Assembly: GCF_032594915.1 (NCBI RefSeq)
Contig: NZ_CP118733.1
Coordinates: forward strand, 868,001 to 932,000
Source of the DNA: Streptococcus sp. 29896
GTDB taxonomy: Bacteria > Bacillota > Bacilli > Lactobacillales > Streptococcaceae
Direction of reading: 5' to 3'
Length of the DNA stretch: 64,000 bases
Below the pieces are notes generated by a model. That model saw only the letters and a list, made by a program, of their open reading frames with translations. It was not told the DNA's origin and did no database searches. Position 1 is the stretch's first letter. Every line of letters starts with the position of its first letter. Below, in pieces: positions 26,792 through 33,879 of the stretch. The position numbers and the translations under genes were made by a program.

Positions 26792-26885
26792 GAAGCCCAT
26801 GCATTTACCGTAAAATTTGGGCTGTCTATGCTAGACCTATATACACTGTATTATTTTCAGTTAGTAGTTGAAAAAAGGGGGGACT

Positions 26886-28268
26886 ATGATTGAAAAAAAT
26901 AGCTTCTGGTCCAATGTAATATTTATTATAGAAGCAATGCTGATGCTTGTTGGTGTCTACATTGCTTTAAATCCTGAACATACCTTGAGCTTGTCGACTC
27001 ATGGAATGGAGGAATTTTTACCAGTCATACCATGGTTAATTGTGACATACGTTTTTATTAATAATATTTTTGATACCAATATTTACTATAATCAAACACG
27101 ATCCAATATTATTTTTAATACATTCATTGTACAGTTACTATTTTCATTTATTTTATGCATTATATGTACTATCTATATTGAACATTTCTTTTTCGATTTA
27201 GATTTTATTATTTACTACTTTATCATTGGTACCAGCATCGCTCTGGTCATCCATCTTGGGATTTTTGCCTATTTTACCAAAATTGCTTCACCGAAAAGGG
27301 TCTTGATTATCGGAAGACCCAAGGCTGTTTTTTCTGCCTTGGATAATTTTGACTATTCTGTCCAACCTCTTCATCAGATAACACATCTAGTGATTGGGAA
27401 TTATTTTAATAATTTGAAAAATATCATTGAAGAAATCGATGTTATCTATATTGCAGGAGTAATGGATGCTGGAGTCTCCCAAGAATTGTATAATTACTTG
27501 ATTCGGAAGGATAAAACCATCTATCTGGCATCAACAATTGAGAATTCAATTTCATTAAATGCCCATTTGCTTAATATATCAGATGAAAGCATTATTCAGG
27601 TTTCACCTTATTATCTCACACGGGAACAATATGCTGTGAAGCGAATAATGGATATTCTTGTTTCACTATGCATGTTGTTACTCTTGTCACCTGTCTTGTT
27701 AGCAACTGTGATTGCAATTAAGCTAGAGAGTAAGGGACCAGCCTTTTATCGTCAAGAACGGGTTACTTTGGGGAATAAAGTCTTTTGGATTCTAAAATTT
27801 CGCTCAATGGTCTCAGATGCCGAAGCAAAAACAGGTCCGGTCTTAGCTCAGAAAAACGATAGTCGGGTAACCAAGGTTGGGAAATTTATCCGTGCAACTC
27901 GGATTGATGAAATTCCGCAGCTGATTAACGTTTTAAAAGGAGAAATGTCGCTGGTAGGACCGAGGCCAGAAAGACCAAATTTTGTCAAAGAATTTACAGA
28001 AATAAATCCCTTTTACCCATTGCGTTATAATGTCCGGGCTGGAATTACAGGTTATGCCCAAGTATATGGGAAATACACTTCAGATTTTGAGAGTAAGTTA
28101 AAGTTTGATTTACTCTATGTAAAAAGATATACCTTGTTACTTGATATCAAATTATTTTTGAAAACTATTCTGATTGTATTCGATAAAATGAGTTCACAAG
28201 GACAGAGTGATGGGAGTGGTAACATACCTAAAAATGGTGTAAATGGTGAAATTCAAATTTTGAAATAA
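26886..28268 (+). CDS. WbaP/CpsE-type polyprenyl-phosphate sugar phosphotransferase (locus 2)
   Basis: This is the large initiating transferase, 460 residues: about four N-terminal membrane helices, a degenerate Rossmann-like middle and a C-terminal bacterial sugar transferase domain. The catalytic domain has KFRSMVSDAE, the Asp-Glu pair 341-342 in RIDEIPQL, GEMSLVGPRPERPNFV and GKYTSDFESKLKFDLLYVK. It would move a sugar-1-phosphate onto undecaprenyl phosphate to start the second polymer. The ATG at 26886 follows AGGGGGGAC; an earlier TTG at 26868 precedes that site. It closes locus 2, whereas such genes more often stand near the front. It is a different class from the small PglC-type enzyme of locus 1. 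Confidence 0.88.
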   Translation: MIEKNSFWSNVIFIIEAMLMLVGVYIALNPEHTLSLSTHGMEEFLPVIPWLIVTYVFINNIFDTNIYYNQTRSNIIFNTFIVQLLFSFILCIICTIYIEHFFFDLDFIIYYFIIGTSIALVIHLGIFAYFTKIASPKRVLIIGRPKAVFSALDNFDYSVQPLHQITHLVIGNYFNNLKNIIEEIDVIYIAGVMDAGVSQELYNYLIRKDKTIYLASTIENSISLNAHLLNISDESIIQVSPYYLTREQYAVKRIMDILVSLCMLLLLSPVLLATVIAIKLESKGPAFYRQERVTLGNKVFWILKFRSMVSDAEAKTGPVLAQKNDSRVTKVGKFIRATRIDEIPQLINVLKGEMSLVGPRPERPNFVKEFTEINPFYPLRYNVRAGITGYAQVYGKYTSDFESKLKFDLLYVKRYTLLLDIKLFLKTILIVFDKMSSQGQSDGSGNIPKNGVNGEIQILK

Positions 28269-28284
28269 GAACAATTTCTCGTTC

Positions 28285-28320
28285 GCAACAGCTTGGGCTT
28301 GCAAGCTGTTGCCTTTTTTT
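28285..28320 (+). terminator. terminator closing the polysaccharide insert
   Basis: A perfect 11-bp stem (28285-28295 with 28302-28312) with a 6-base loop is followed by CTTTTTTT. Confidence 0.9.
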
Positions 28321-28327
28321 GTAAAAT
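28299..28327 (+). promoter_or_regulatory. promoter of DUF2969 gene, embedded in the upstream terminator
   Basis: TTGCAA (28299-28304), a 17-base spacer and TAAAAT (28322-28327). The -35 lies in the loop and 3' arm of the preceding terminator. An AGGAGGG site precedes the ATG. Confidence 0.55.
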
Positions 28328-28360
28328 GGGAGGAGTGGTTTGACAAAATAGGAGGGAATT

Positions 28361-28594
28361 ATGGCTAAAAAAGATAAGAAAATTGAAATCCAAATCGAAG
28401 ATAGCAAGGTATCAGTAAACGGACAAATGTTTCCTGGTTATCAACTAACAATCGGAAAAAAGGTGATTGGTGAGATTGCAGAACTGGAAGTAAACCAATT
28501 TGCAGTGGTAAAAAACGGAAATACGGAAAGTTTTTATAAAAAATTGGAAAAAGCAGTCGGAAATGTCATCGAAAATTATAATTTAAGCAACTAA
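28361..28594 (+). CDS. DUF2969 family protein
   Basis: This 77-residue soluble, charged protein begins AKKDKKIEIQIEDSKV and has a central GYQLTIGKKVIGEI segment. This is the DUF2969 pattern, a small family of lactic acid bacteria with no assigned function. It marks the right border of the polysaccharide insert and belongs to the conserved block that includes rpsA. AGGAGGGAATT precedes the ATG. There is no signal peptide or membrane helix. Confidence 0.8.
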   Translation: MAKKDKKIEIQIEDSKVSVNGQMFPGYQLTIGKKVIGEIAELEVNQFAVVKNGNTESFYKKLEKAVGNVIENYNLSN

Positions 28595-28598
28595 GCCC

Positions 28599-28627
28599 TT
28601 GTAATCGTTGCTTTTTTATGGTAGAAT
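28599..28627 (+). promoter_or_regulatory. tRNA-Tyr promoter
   Basis: TTGTAA (28599-28604), a 17-base spacer and an extended -10 TGGTAGAAT ending at 28627. Transcription would start about 10 bases before the mature tRNA. Confidence 0.7.
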
Positions 28628-28645
28628 AAAGGCTGTTGGTGCAAA

Positions 28646-28726
28646 GGAAAGATAGCGAAGAGGCTAAACGCGGCGGACTGTAAATCCGCTCCTTCGGGTT
28701 CGGGGGTTCGAATCCCTCTCTTTCCA
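28646..28726 (+). tRNA. tRNA-Tyr (anticodon GTA)
   Basis: This is an 81-base class II tRNA with a long variable arm. The acceptor GGAAAGA pairs with TCTTTCC, the anticodon GTA is at 28680-28682, and the T-loop is GGTTCGAATCC. The discriminator is A and the CCA end is not encoded. Confidence 0.95.
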
Positions 28727-29062
28727 TTGAACAGGATACAAAGGACGTTAAGAGATCCGTATGAAAATAGGAAACTGACGTTGTGTACTAAACACACAAG
28801 GAAGTTTATCTTTTTCACTAGGATTTTAGTCCGTGTTCAACTAAGATACTAAGAGCGTCAAACGCACAGTAAAAATAGGAAGTTGACAGCAAATTCTGAT
28901 TTGCTAGGCAACTTATCTTTTTTAAGCAGCGTTTAGATCGAGTTCATTTAAGATACGAGAGATGCTCTGGTTTACCAGAAATCTCTGTAGAAAATTAGGA
29001 AACTGACGCTGAGTGTGTACACTCAAGGAAGGCTATCTATCTTCCTAAGAAATTAATCTCGA
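28727..29062 (+). repeat. three degenerate tandem units with covarying hairpins between tRNA-Tyr and tRNA-Gln
   Basis: Three units of about 108, 107 and 121 bases begin near 28727, 28835 and 28942. Each starts with a GTTCAA-like and AAGATAC motif, runs through AATAGGAA and CTGAC or TTGAC, forms a hairpin, then has AGG and a TTATCTTT-like T-rich tract. In unit 2 AAGTTG (28880-28885) pairs with CAACTT (28909-28914) around an inner AGCAAAT/ATTTGCT stem. In unit 1 AAACT (28772-28776) pairs with AGTTT (28803-28807). Unit 3 keeps the inner TGAGTGT/ACACTCA stem. The gap is otherwise non-coding, and the rest of it (29063-29107) shows nothing further. Confidence 0.7.
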
Positions 29063-29107
29063 GTTCAATTTCTTGTGATTAGTAAAAAAATGAAATGTAT
29101 CTCTTTT

Positions 29108-29179
29108 TGGGGTATCGCCAAGCGGTAAGGCAAGGGACTTTGACTCCCTCATTCGTTGGTTCGAATCCAGCTACCCCAG
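29108..29179 (+). tRNA. tRNA-Gln (anticodon TTG)
   Basis: 72 bases. The acceptor TGGGGTA pairs with TACCCCA, the anticodon TTG is at 29140-29142, the T-arm is GGTTCGAATCC and the discriminator is G. No CCA is encoded. A perfect hairpin with a GAAA loop (29187-29204) follows without a T-run. Confidence 0.95.
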
Positions 29180-29228
29180 TCAAGGTACTAGAGGAAACTC
29201 TAGTTCGTCAAAGATGTCATATTGTTGT

Positions 29229-29256
29229 TTGTCCTTGCGTGTGCCTTAAATAAAAT
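29229..29256 (+). promoter_or_regulatory. candidate rpsA promoter
   Basis: TTGTCC (29229-29234), a 16-base spacer and TAAAAT (29251-29256), with other weak hexamers nearby. GGAGG follows at about 29290, 10 bases before the ATG. Confidence 0.45.
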
Positions 29257-29304
29257 ATATTTTATGTTGGGTCGAGAGGCCTGATTGTCGGAGGTTTTTT
29301 TATA

Positions 29305-30510
29305 ATGAACGAATTTGAAGATTTGTTGAACAGTGTGAATGAAGTAGCACCTGGTGATGTGGTAACTGCTGAAGTGTTGACAGTTGATGCAACTCAAGCA
29401 AACGTAGCTATCTCAGGTACTGGTGTTGAAGGCGTATTGACTCTTCGTGAGTTGACTAACGACCGTGATGCTGATATCAACGAACTCGTTAAAGTTGGTG
29501 AAACATTTGAATTGTTGGTGCTTCGTCAAGTAGTAGGTAAAGATACTGATACAGTAACTTACCTTGTTTCTAAGAAACGTCTTGAAGCACGCAAGGCTTG
29601 GGACAAATTGGTTGGCCGTGAAGGTGAAGTCGTACCAGTTAAAGTAACTCGTGCGGTTAAAGGCGGTCTTGCTGTTGAATTTGAAGGTCTTCGTGGTTTC
29701 ATCCCAGCTTCAATGATTGACAGCCGTTTCACTCGTAACACTGAGCGTTTTGTTGGTCAAGAATTTGATGCTAAAATCAAAGAAGTTGATCCAGCTGAAA
29801 ACCGCTTCATCTTGTCACGTCGTGATGTAGTTGAAGAAACTGCAGCAGCTGCACGTGCAGAAGTATTTGGTAAATTGTCAGTTGGTGAAGTTGTAACTGG
29901 TACAGTTGCACGTATCACTAGCTTCGGTGCTTTCATCGATCTTGGTGGTGTGGATGGTTTGGTTCACTTGACTGAATTGTCACATGAGCGTAACGTATCT
30001 CCTAAATCAGCTGTAACAGTTGGTGAAGAAGTTGAAGTTAAAGTTCTTGCTATCGATGAAGAAGAAGGACGCGTATCATTGTCATTGAAAGCTACACAGC
30101 CTGGCCCATGGGACGGCGTTGAGCAAAAATTGGCAGCTGGCGATGTGATCGAAGGTAAAGTAAAACGTTTGACTGACTTCGGTGCTTTTGTTGAAGTATT
30201 GCCAGGTATCGATGGTTTGGTACACATTTCACAAATTTCACACAAACGTGTTGAAAATCCAAAAGATGCTTTGTCTGTTGGTCAAGAAGTAACTGTTAAA
30301 GTTCTTGAAGTGAACGCAGCTGATGAGCGTGTATCACTTTCTATCAAAGCTTTGGAAGAGCGTCCAGCAGCAGTTGAAGGCGAAGAAAAAGCAGAAAAAC
30401 GTGCTCCACGTCCACGTCGTCAAAAACGTGAAGAAAAACGTGATTACGAATTGCCAGAAACTCAATCTGGATTCTCAATGGCTGACCTTTTCGGCGACAT
30501 TGAATTGTAA
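29305..30510 (+). CDS. rpsA: 30S ribosomal protein S1
   Basis: The 401-residue protein carries four S1 RNA-binding domains, at about residues 15-90, 105-170, 190-260 and 275-345. The last two have the canonical [23 protein letters not shown] form, and a basic tail ([14 protein letters not shown]) follows. This is the short Gram-positive form of S1, which binds mRNA at the ribosome. Codon use is strongly biased to preferred codons (GTT, GGT, CGT, GAA), as expected of a highly expressed gene and unlike the AT-rich insert before it. It stands between tRNA-Gln and tRNA-Arg and ends in its own terminator. Confidence 0.95.
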   Translation: MNEFEDLLNSVNEVAPGDVVTAEVLTVDATQANVAISGTGVEGVLTLRELTNDRDADINELVKVGETFELLVLRQVVGKDTDTVTYLVSKKRLEARKAWDKLVGREGEVVPVKVTRAVKGGLAVEFEGLRGFIPASMIDSRFTRNTERFVGQEFDAKIKEVDPAENRFILSRRDVVEETAAAARAEVFGKLSVGEVVTGTVARITSFGAFIDLGGVDGLVHLTELSHERNVSPKSAVTVGEEVEVKVLAIDEEEGRVSLSLKATQPGPWDGVEQKLAAGDVIEGKVKRLTDFGAFVEVLPGIDGLVHISQISHKRVENPKDALSVGQEVTVKVLEVNAADERVSLSIKALEERPAAVEGEEKAEKRAPRPRRQKREEKRDYELPETQSGFSMADLFGDIEL

Positions 30511-30517
30511 TTCACAT

Positions 30518-30546
30518 AAAAACTTGCCTCGTGCAAGTTTTTCCTT
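30518..30546 (+). terminator. rpsA terminator
   Basis: A 10-bp perfect stem (30518-30527 with 30533-30542) with loop CTCGT; the T-tract is part of the 3' arm. The tRNA-Arg acceptor begins at once afterwards. Confidence 0.85.
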
Positions 30547-30620
30547 TCCACCCTTAGTGTAATGGATATCACGTAAGATTCCGGTTCTTGAGATGGGGGT
30601 TCGATTCCCTCAGGGTGGAC
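30547..30620 (+). tRNA. tRNA-Arg (anticodon CCG)
   Basis: A cloverleaf of about 73-74 bases. The acceptor TCCACCC pairs with GGGTGGA, the anticodon CCG is at 30581-30583 and the T-arm is GGGTTCGATTCCC. The discriminator would be C, which is unusual. No CCA is encoded, and there is no room for a separate promoter after the rpsA terminator. Confidence 0.88.
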
Positions 30621-30633
30621 TAAATAGTAGAAG

Positions 30634-30655
30634 AAGCCTGGTGTGCAGGCTTTTT
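30634..30655 (+). terminator. terminator after tRNA-Arg
   Basis: A 7-bp stem AAGCCTG/CAGGCTT with loop GTGTG is followed by TTTCT. Confidence 0.75.
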
Positions 30656-30684
30656 CTATATTCTTTTGATGTTGGAGGCCAACC

Positions 30685-31713
30685 ATGCTACATTTTGAAA
30701 ATGACTATAACAAAGGTGTTCACCCAGCGCTATTGCAGGTTTTGGTGGAAACAAACCAAGAAGGAGTGTCAGGCTATGGAACGGACCCCTATACTCAATC
30801 AGCTATTGAGAAGATTCGGCGTGCAATCAAGTGCCACCATGCTCAAATCACTTTCTTATCGGGCGGAACCCAAACCAATCAAATTGCGATTAATTCTATG
30901 CTGGCTTCCTATGAGGGTGTGATTGCTGCGGACACGGGGCATATTTCTACCCATGAAGCAGGGGCAATTGAGTTTTCGGGCCACAAGGTCTTGACTATTC
31001 CCCATCAACATGGAAAGATTTTTGCGGCGGACATCGAACAGCTCTTGGCAGATTTTTATGCAGATGCCAATCATGAACACATGGTTCATCCTGGCATGGT
31101 TTATCTCTCTCATCCGACTGAGTACGGCACGCTTTATTCCAAAGCGGAACTGACCGCCATAGAACAGGTTTGTCGCCACTACCAAATTCCTCTTTTCTTA
31201 GATGGAGCTCGTCTGGGCTATGGTTTGGCATCTCCAGAGTCAGATCTTGATTTGCAGGCAATAGCAGAGCTGACAGATGTTTTTTACATTGGAGGTACCA
31301 AGATGGGGGCCTTGATGGGAGAGGCCTTGGTCTTTACTAAAAACAATCAACCCAAGTATTTCACCAGTATCGTCAAGCAACATGGAGCCTTGTTAGCTAA
31401 GGGGCGTTTGAATGGTGTGCAGTTTGACCGTCTTTTTACAGATGACTTGTATCTGGAACTAGGCCGTCATGCGATCACAATGGCAGAGCAGCTCAAGGAG
31501 ATTTTGCAAGAAAAAGGTTATCGCTTCTATCTCAAATCCCCAACCAATCAGCAATTCGTTATTGTTAAGAATGAAGAATTGACTAGATTGACAGAAGCTG
31601 GAATTGCCTATGGCTTCTGGGAAAAATACGACGATAGCCACAGTATCATCCGCTTTGCGACCAGCTGGTCAACTAGTCAAGCAGATATTGATGAATTGAG
31701 AAATAGATTATAG
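30685..31713 (+). CDS. Threonine aldolase / beta-eliminating lyase family PLP enzyme
   Basis: This 342-residue fold type I PLP enzyme belongs to the low-specificity L-threonine aldolase family (threonine to glycine and acetaldehyde). It shows FENDYNKGVHP near the start, GYGTDPYT, TFLSGGTQTNQIAI, ADTGHISTHEAGAIE, PLFLDGARLGYGL and the PLP lysine in YIGGTKMGALMGEAL. The usual family opening differs a little from E. coli LtaE, so other beta-eliminating lyase activities remain possible. ATG follows GGAGG by 6 bases. A shared terminator separates it from a convergent membrane-protein gene. Confidence 0.82.
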   Translation: MLHFENDYNKGVHPALLQVLVETNQEGVSGYGTDPYTQSAIEKIRRAIKCHHAQITFLSGGTQTNQIAINSMLASYEGVIAADTGHISTHEAGAIEFSGHKVLTIPHQHGKIFAADIEQLLADFYADANHEHMVHPGMVYLSHPTEYGTLYSKAELTAIEQVCRHYQIPLFLDGARLGYGLASPESDLDLQAIAELTDVFYIGGTKMGALMGEALVFTKNNQPKYFTSIVKQHGALLAKGRLNGVQFDRLFTDDLYLELGRHAITMAEQLKEILQEKGYRFYLKSPTNQQFVIVKNEELTRLTEAGIAYGFWEKYDDSHSIIRFATSWSTSQADIDELRNRL

Positions 31714-31718
31714 CAAGC

Positions 31719-31747
31719 AAAAAAGAAAGGGTTAGCCTTTCTTTTTT
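31719..31747. terminator. bidirectional terminator
   Basis: A perfect 12-bp stem (AAAAAAGAAAGG and its complement) with loop GTTAG lies between convergent genes. It overlaps the 3' end of the minus-strand gene. Confidence 0.9.
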
Positions 31748-32115
31748 GTCTGTAAATAATGATAGCGATAAACTGCATAACGTTCAATAAGGCGATAGCC
31801 TATTCCACCTAAAATTGCTTTGATGATGAAGACAAGGTGTTTTGAAAGGGGTGCCTGGACAGTCAATCCGAAAAGGATACCCAAGATAATCCAAGTAAGT
31901 ACCGCCCACCATAGATGTTTGAATGGGGTGTATTGTCCATCTCTCTCTTTAACTTCATTAGATACTCTGACTGCACAGCTGGATAAGATAACGATAGGAA
32001 GAAGTGAATGAGTGTTAAACGGTGCTGGTAACGATGATGCTAACAGGAAGATTTCAATAAATGAAAACAGCAATAACCAAACTAAAATAGGTATTCTGAG
32101 AATGAAGTATTTCAT
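31732..32115 (-). CDS. Small multi-pass membrane protein of unknown function
   Basis: This 127-residue hydrophobic protein has about three or four membrane helices (near residues 8-30, 38-50, 68-88 and 92-108). A short hydrophilic stretch, VSNEVKERDGQYTPFKH, follows the second helix, and the tail is basic (YHYLQTKKKG). I do not recognise a family. The start is well supported by TAGGAGGTGCTGT just upstream. Its 3' end forms part of a bidirectional terminator. It lies 57 bases downstream of another minus-strand gene and is probably transcribed with it. Confidence 0.7.
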   Translation of the reverse strand: MKYFILRIPILVWLLLFSFIEIFLLASSLPAPFNTHSLLPIVILSSCAVRVSNEVKERDGQYTPFKHLWWAVLTWIILGILFGLTVQAPLSKHLVFIIKAILGGIGYRLIERYAVYRYHYLQTKKKG

Positions 32116-32172
32116 ACAGCACCTCCTAGATTTAGTATATCAAATCCAAAATCGCCTATCAAGTTTTTTATG

Positions 32173-32622
32173 CTACTGATCGGAAGTCGAACCAGTTGAT
32201 TCAGACTCTGTTGACGTTTCACTAATAAGTTGACTAGGGTCGGAACTGGTTGCTGTATCGCTTGAAGAAGGGATGGTTAATGAGGCTGTATCGGCGGAGC
32301 TAGTAGTGCTTTGTGAAGAGGTAGAGCTAGTGGAGGATGGTTGAGTAGTCGTTCTGTCACTAGAAGAACTAGATTGGTCAGTCGCATTTGCAGTCCCTGT
32401 TTCGGCTTCTTTATAAATGATAAGAGTTGTAGAGCTTGTATTTGTTTGCGCCTGACTATTTGTGCTTGCTGTAAATGTATAGATGGTAATGGTTGCAGTG
32501 ATAATACCTAGCATGGATGCGATGGTTGCAATGATTTTCTGAAAGGTCGACAAGTGATGTCTTGCAGTTTTAGTCTTTCTTTTTAGTTCAACATCGTGTT
32601 TACGAGAGTAGGTTTCCTTCAT
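32173..32622 (-). CDS. Ser/Thr-rich membrane-anchored protein (DUF6556-like)
   Basis: The 149-residue protein has a basic cytoplasmic N-terminus (KHDVELKRKTKTARHH), one membrane helix at about 28-50 (IIATIASMLGIITATITIYTF) and an outer tail of about 95 residues almost entirely of Ser and Thr with some Asp, Glu and Gln. There is no LPXTG. The layout matches the streptococcal DUF6556 family as far as I recall; its function is unknown. The tail looks like a spacer that could carry O-glycans. The ATG at 32622 is 8 bases after AAGGAGG; an in-frame TTG two codons earlier is too close to that site. Confidence 0.7.
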   Translation of the reverse strand: MKETYSRKHDVELKRKTKTARHHLSTFQKIIATIASMLGIITATITIYTFTASTNSQAQTNTSSTTLIIYKEAETGTANATDQSSSSSDRTTTQPSSTSSTSSQSTTSSADTASLTIPSSSDTATSSDPSQLISETSTESESTGSTSDQ

Positions 32623-32697
32623 GGTCAATCCTCCTTTTTTCAGTATAGGCTGTCAGAGTTAAAAATATCTTAAAGAGTGGAAACAAGATGTGAAACG

Positions 32698-32706
32698 TGA
32701 TAAAAT
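32698..32706 (+). promoter_or_regulatory. extended -10 promoter of nifS-thiI
   Basis: TGATAAAAT at 32698-32706, with no clear -35. AAAGGAA precedes the ATG at 32736. Confidence 0.5.
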
Positions 32707-32735
32707 AGGACTATTGCAAGCAAAGGAATGAAAAA

Positions 32736-33878
32736 ATGATTTATTTTGACAATGCAGCCACGACTCCTGTCTATCCAGAAGTTCTCAAAACCTATACGGA
32801 AGTGGCGACAAAAATCTGGAGTAACCCATCCAGTCTCCATAGTCTCGGCAGTCAGGCAACCCGTATCTTAGAAGCATCTCGCAAGCAAATCGCAGAATTG
32901 CTTGGCCAGGATAGCAAAGAAATCTTTTTCACCTCAGGTGGTACGGAAGGTGACAACTGGGTCATCAAGGGAGTGGCATTTGAAAAGGCACATCTGGGCA
33001 AGCACATCATCGTGTCAGCTATTGAGCATCCAGCTGTAAAAGAGTCAGCACTTTGGCTCAAAACGCAAGGTTTTGAGGTTGATTTGGCTCCGGTCAATGC
33101 CCAAGGTTTTGTGGATGTTGCAGCCTTAGAAAGCTTGATTCGTCCAGATACCACACTGGTTTCTATCATGGCCGTCAACAATGAAATTGGTGCCATTCAG
33201 CCCATTCAGGAAATATCTCAACTGTTAGCTGATAAGCCAACCATTTCATTCCATGTGGATGCCGTGCAGGCTATCGGCAAAGTGCCGACGGAACGGTATT
33301 TGACAGACCGAGTTGATTTTGCCAGTTTTTCAGGTCACAAATTCCATTCTGTAAGAGGTGTAGGATTCGTCTATATCAAAGCAGGTAAGAAAATCACTCC
33401 GCTATTGACAGGAGGAGGACAGGAAAGCGACAAACGCTCAACAACGGAAAATGTGGCTGGTATTGCAGCGACAGCTAAGGCGCTCCGCTTGACCTTGGAT
33501 AAGGCAGCAGATAGCCAGAAGCGGCTGGCAGCTATGAAGCAGATCCTTGTGGATGAATTGGGCAAATACGCTGATGTGACAGTCTTTTCTGGGCTAGAGG
33601 ACTTTGTGCCAAGCATTGTGACGTTTGGGATTAAGAACATCCGAGGCGAGGTCATTGTCCACGCCTTTGAAGACCACCAGATTTACATTTCGACAACTTC
33701 AGCCTGCTCATCTAAGGCAGGTAAGCCTGCGGGTACTCTGATTGCCATGGGTGTTCCGCAGAAGTTGGCTCAAACTGCCGTTCGTATCAGCTTGGATGAT
33801 GACAACGATATGGGGCAAATCGAACAATTCCTCACGATTTTCAAACAAATTTATCACAATACACAGAAAGTAAGGTAG
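32736..33878 (+). CDS. Cysteine desulfurase (NifS-like), partner of ThiI
   Basis: This 380-residue class V PLP enzyme removes sulfur from cysteine as an enzyme-bound persulfide. It has the [16 protein letters not shown] opening, the [10 protein letters not shown] motif, the PLP lysine 202 in [10 protein letters not shown] and the catalytic cysteine 324 in [11 protein letters not shown]. The short active-site loop places it with group I NifS/IscS-like enzymes. thiI starts 2 bases downstream, so the pair very probably supplies sulfur for 4-thiouridine in tRNA (NifZ-ThiI arrangement of Firmicutes) and perhaps for thiamine. The gene has no adjacent iscU or suf genes. Confidence 0.92.
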   Translation: MIYFDNAATTPVYPEVLKTYTEVATKIWSNPSSLHSLGSQATRILEASRKQIAELLGQDSKEIFFTSGGTEGDNWVIKGVAFEKAHLGKHIIVSAIEHPAVKESALWLKTQGFEVDLAPVNAQGFVDVAALESLIRPDTTLVSIMAVNNEIGAIQPIQEISQLLADKPTISFHVDAVQAIGKVPTERYLTDRVDFASFSGHKFHSVRGVGFVYIKAGKKITPLLTGGGQESDKRSTTENVAGIAATAKALRLTLDKAADSQKRLAAMKQILVDELGKYADVTVFSGLEDFVPSIVTFGIKNIRGEVIVHAFEDHQIYISTTSACSSKAGKPAGTLIAMGVPQKLAQTAVRISLDDDNDMGQIEQFLTIFKQIYHNTQKVR

Positions 33879-33879
33879 A

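Noticed and set aside
26792-26885. Promoter ahead of the locus 2 initiating transferase
   Set aside because: A TATTAT at 26849 is present, but no acceptable -35 or extended -10 goes with it.
28727-29062. Possible CRISPR array
   Set aside because: The units are too long, too divergent and without distinct spacers.
29187-29204. Perfect GAAA-loop hairpin after tRNA-Gln as a terminator
   Set aside because: There is no T-tract. It may be a processing signal or a partial terminator.
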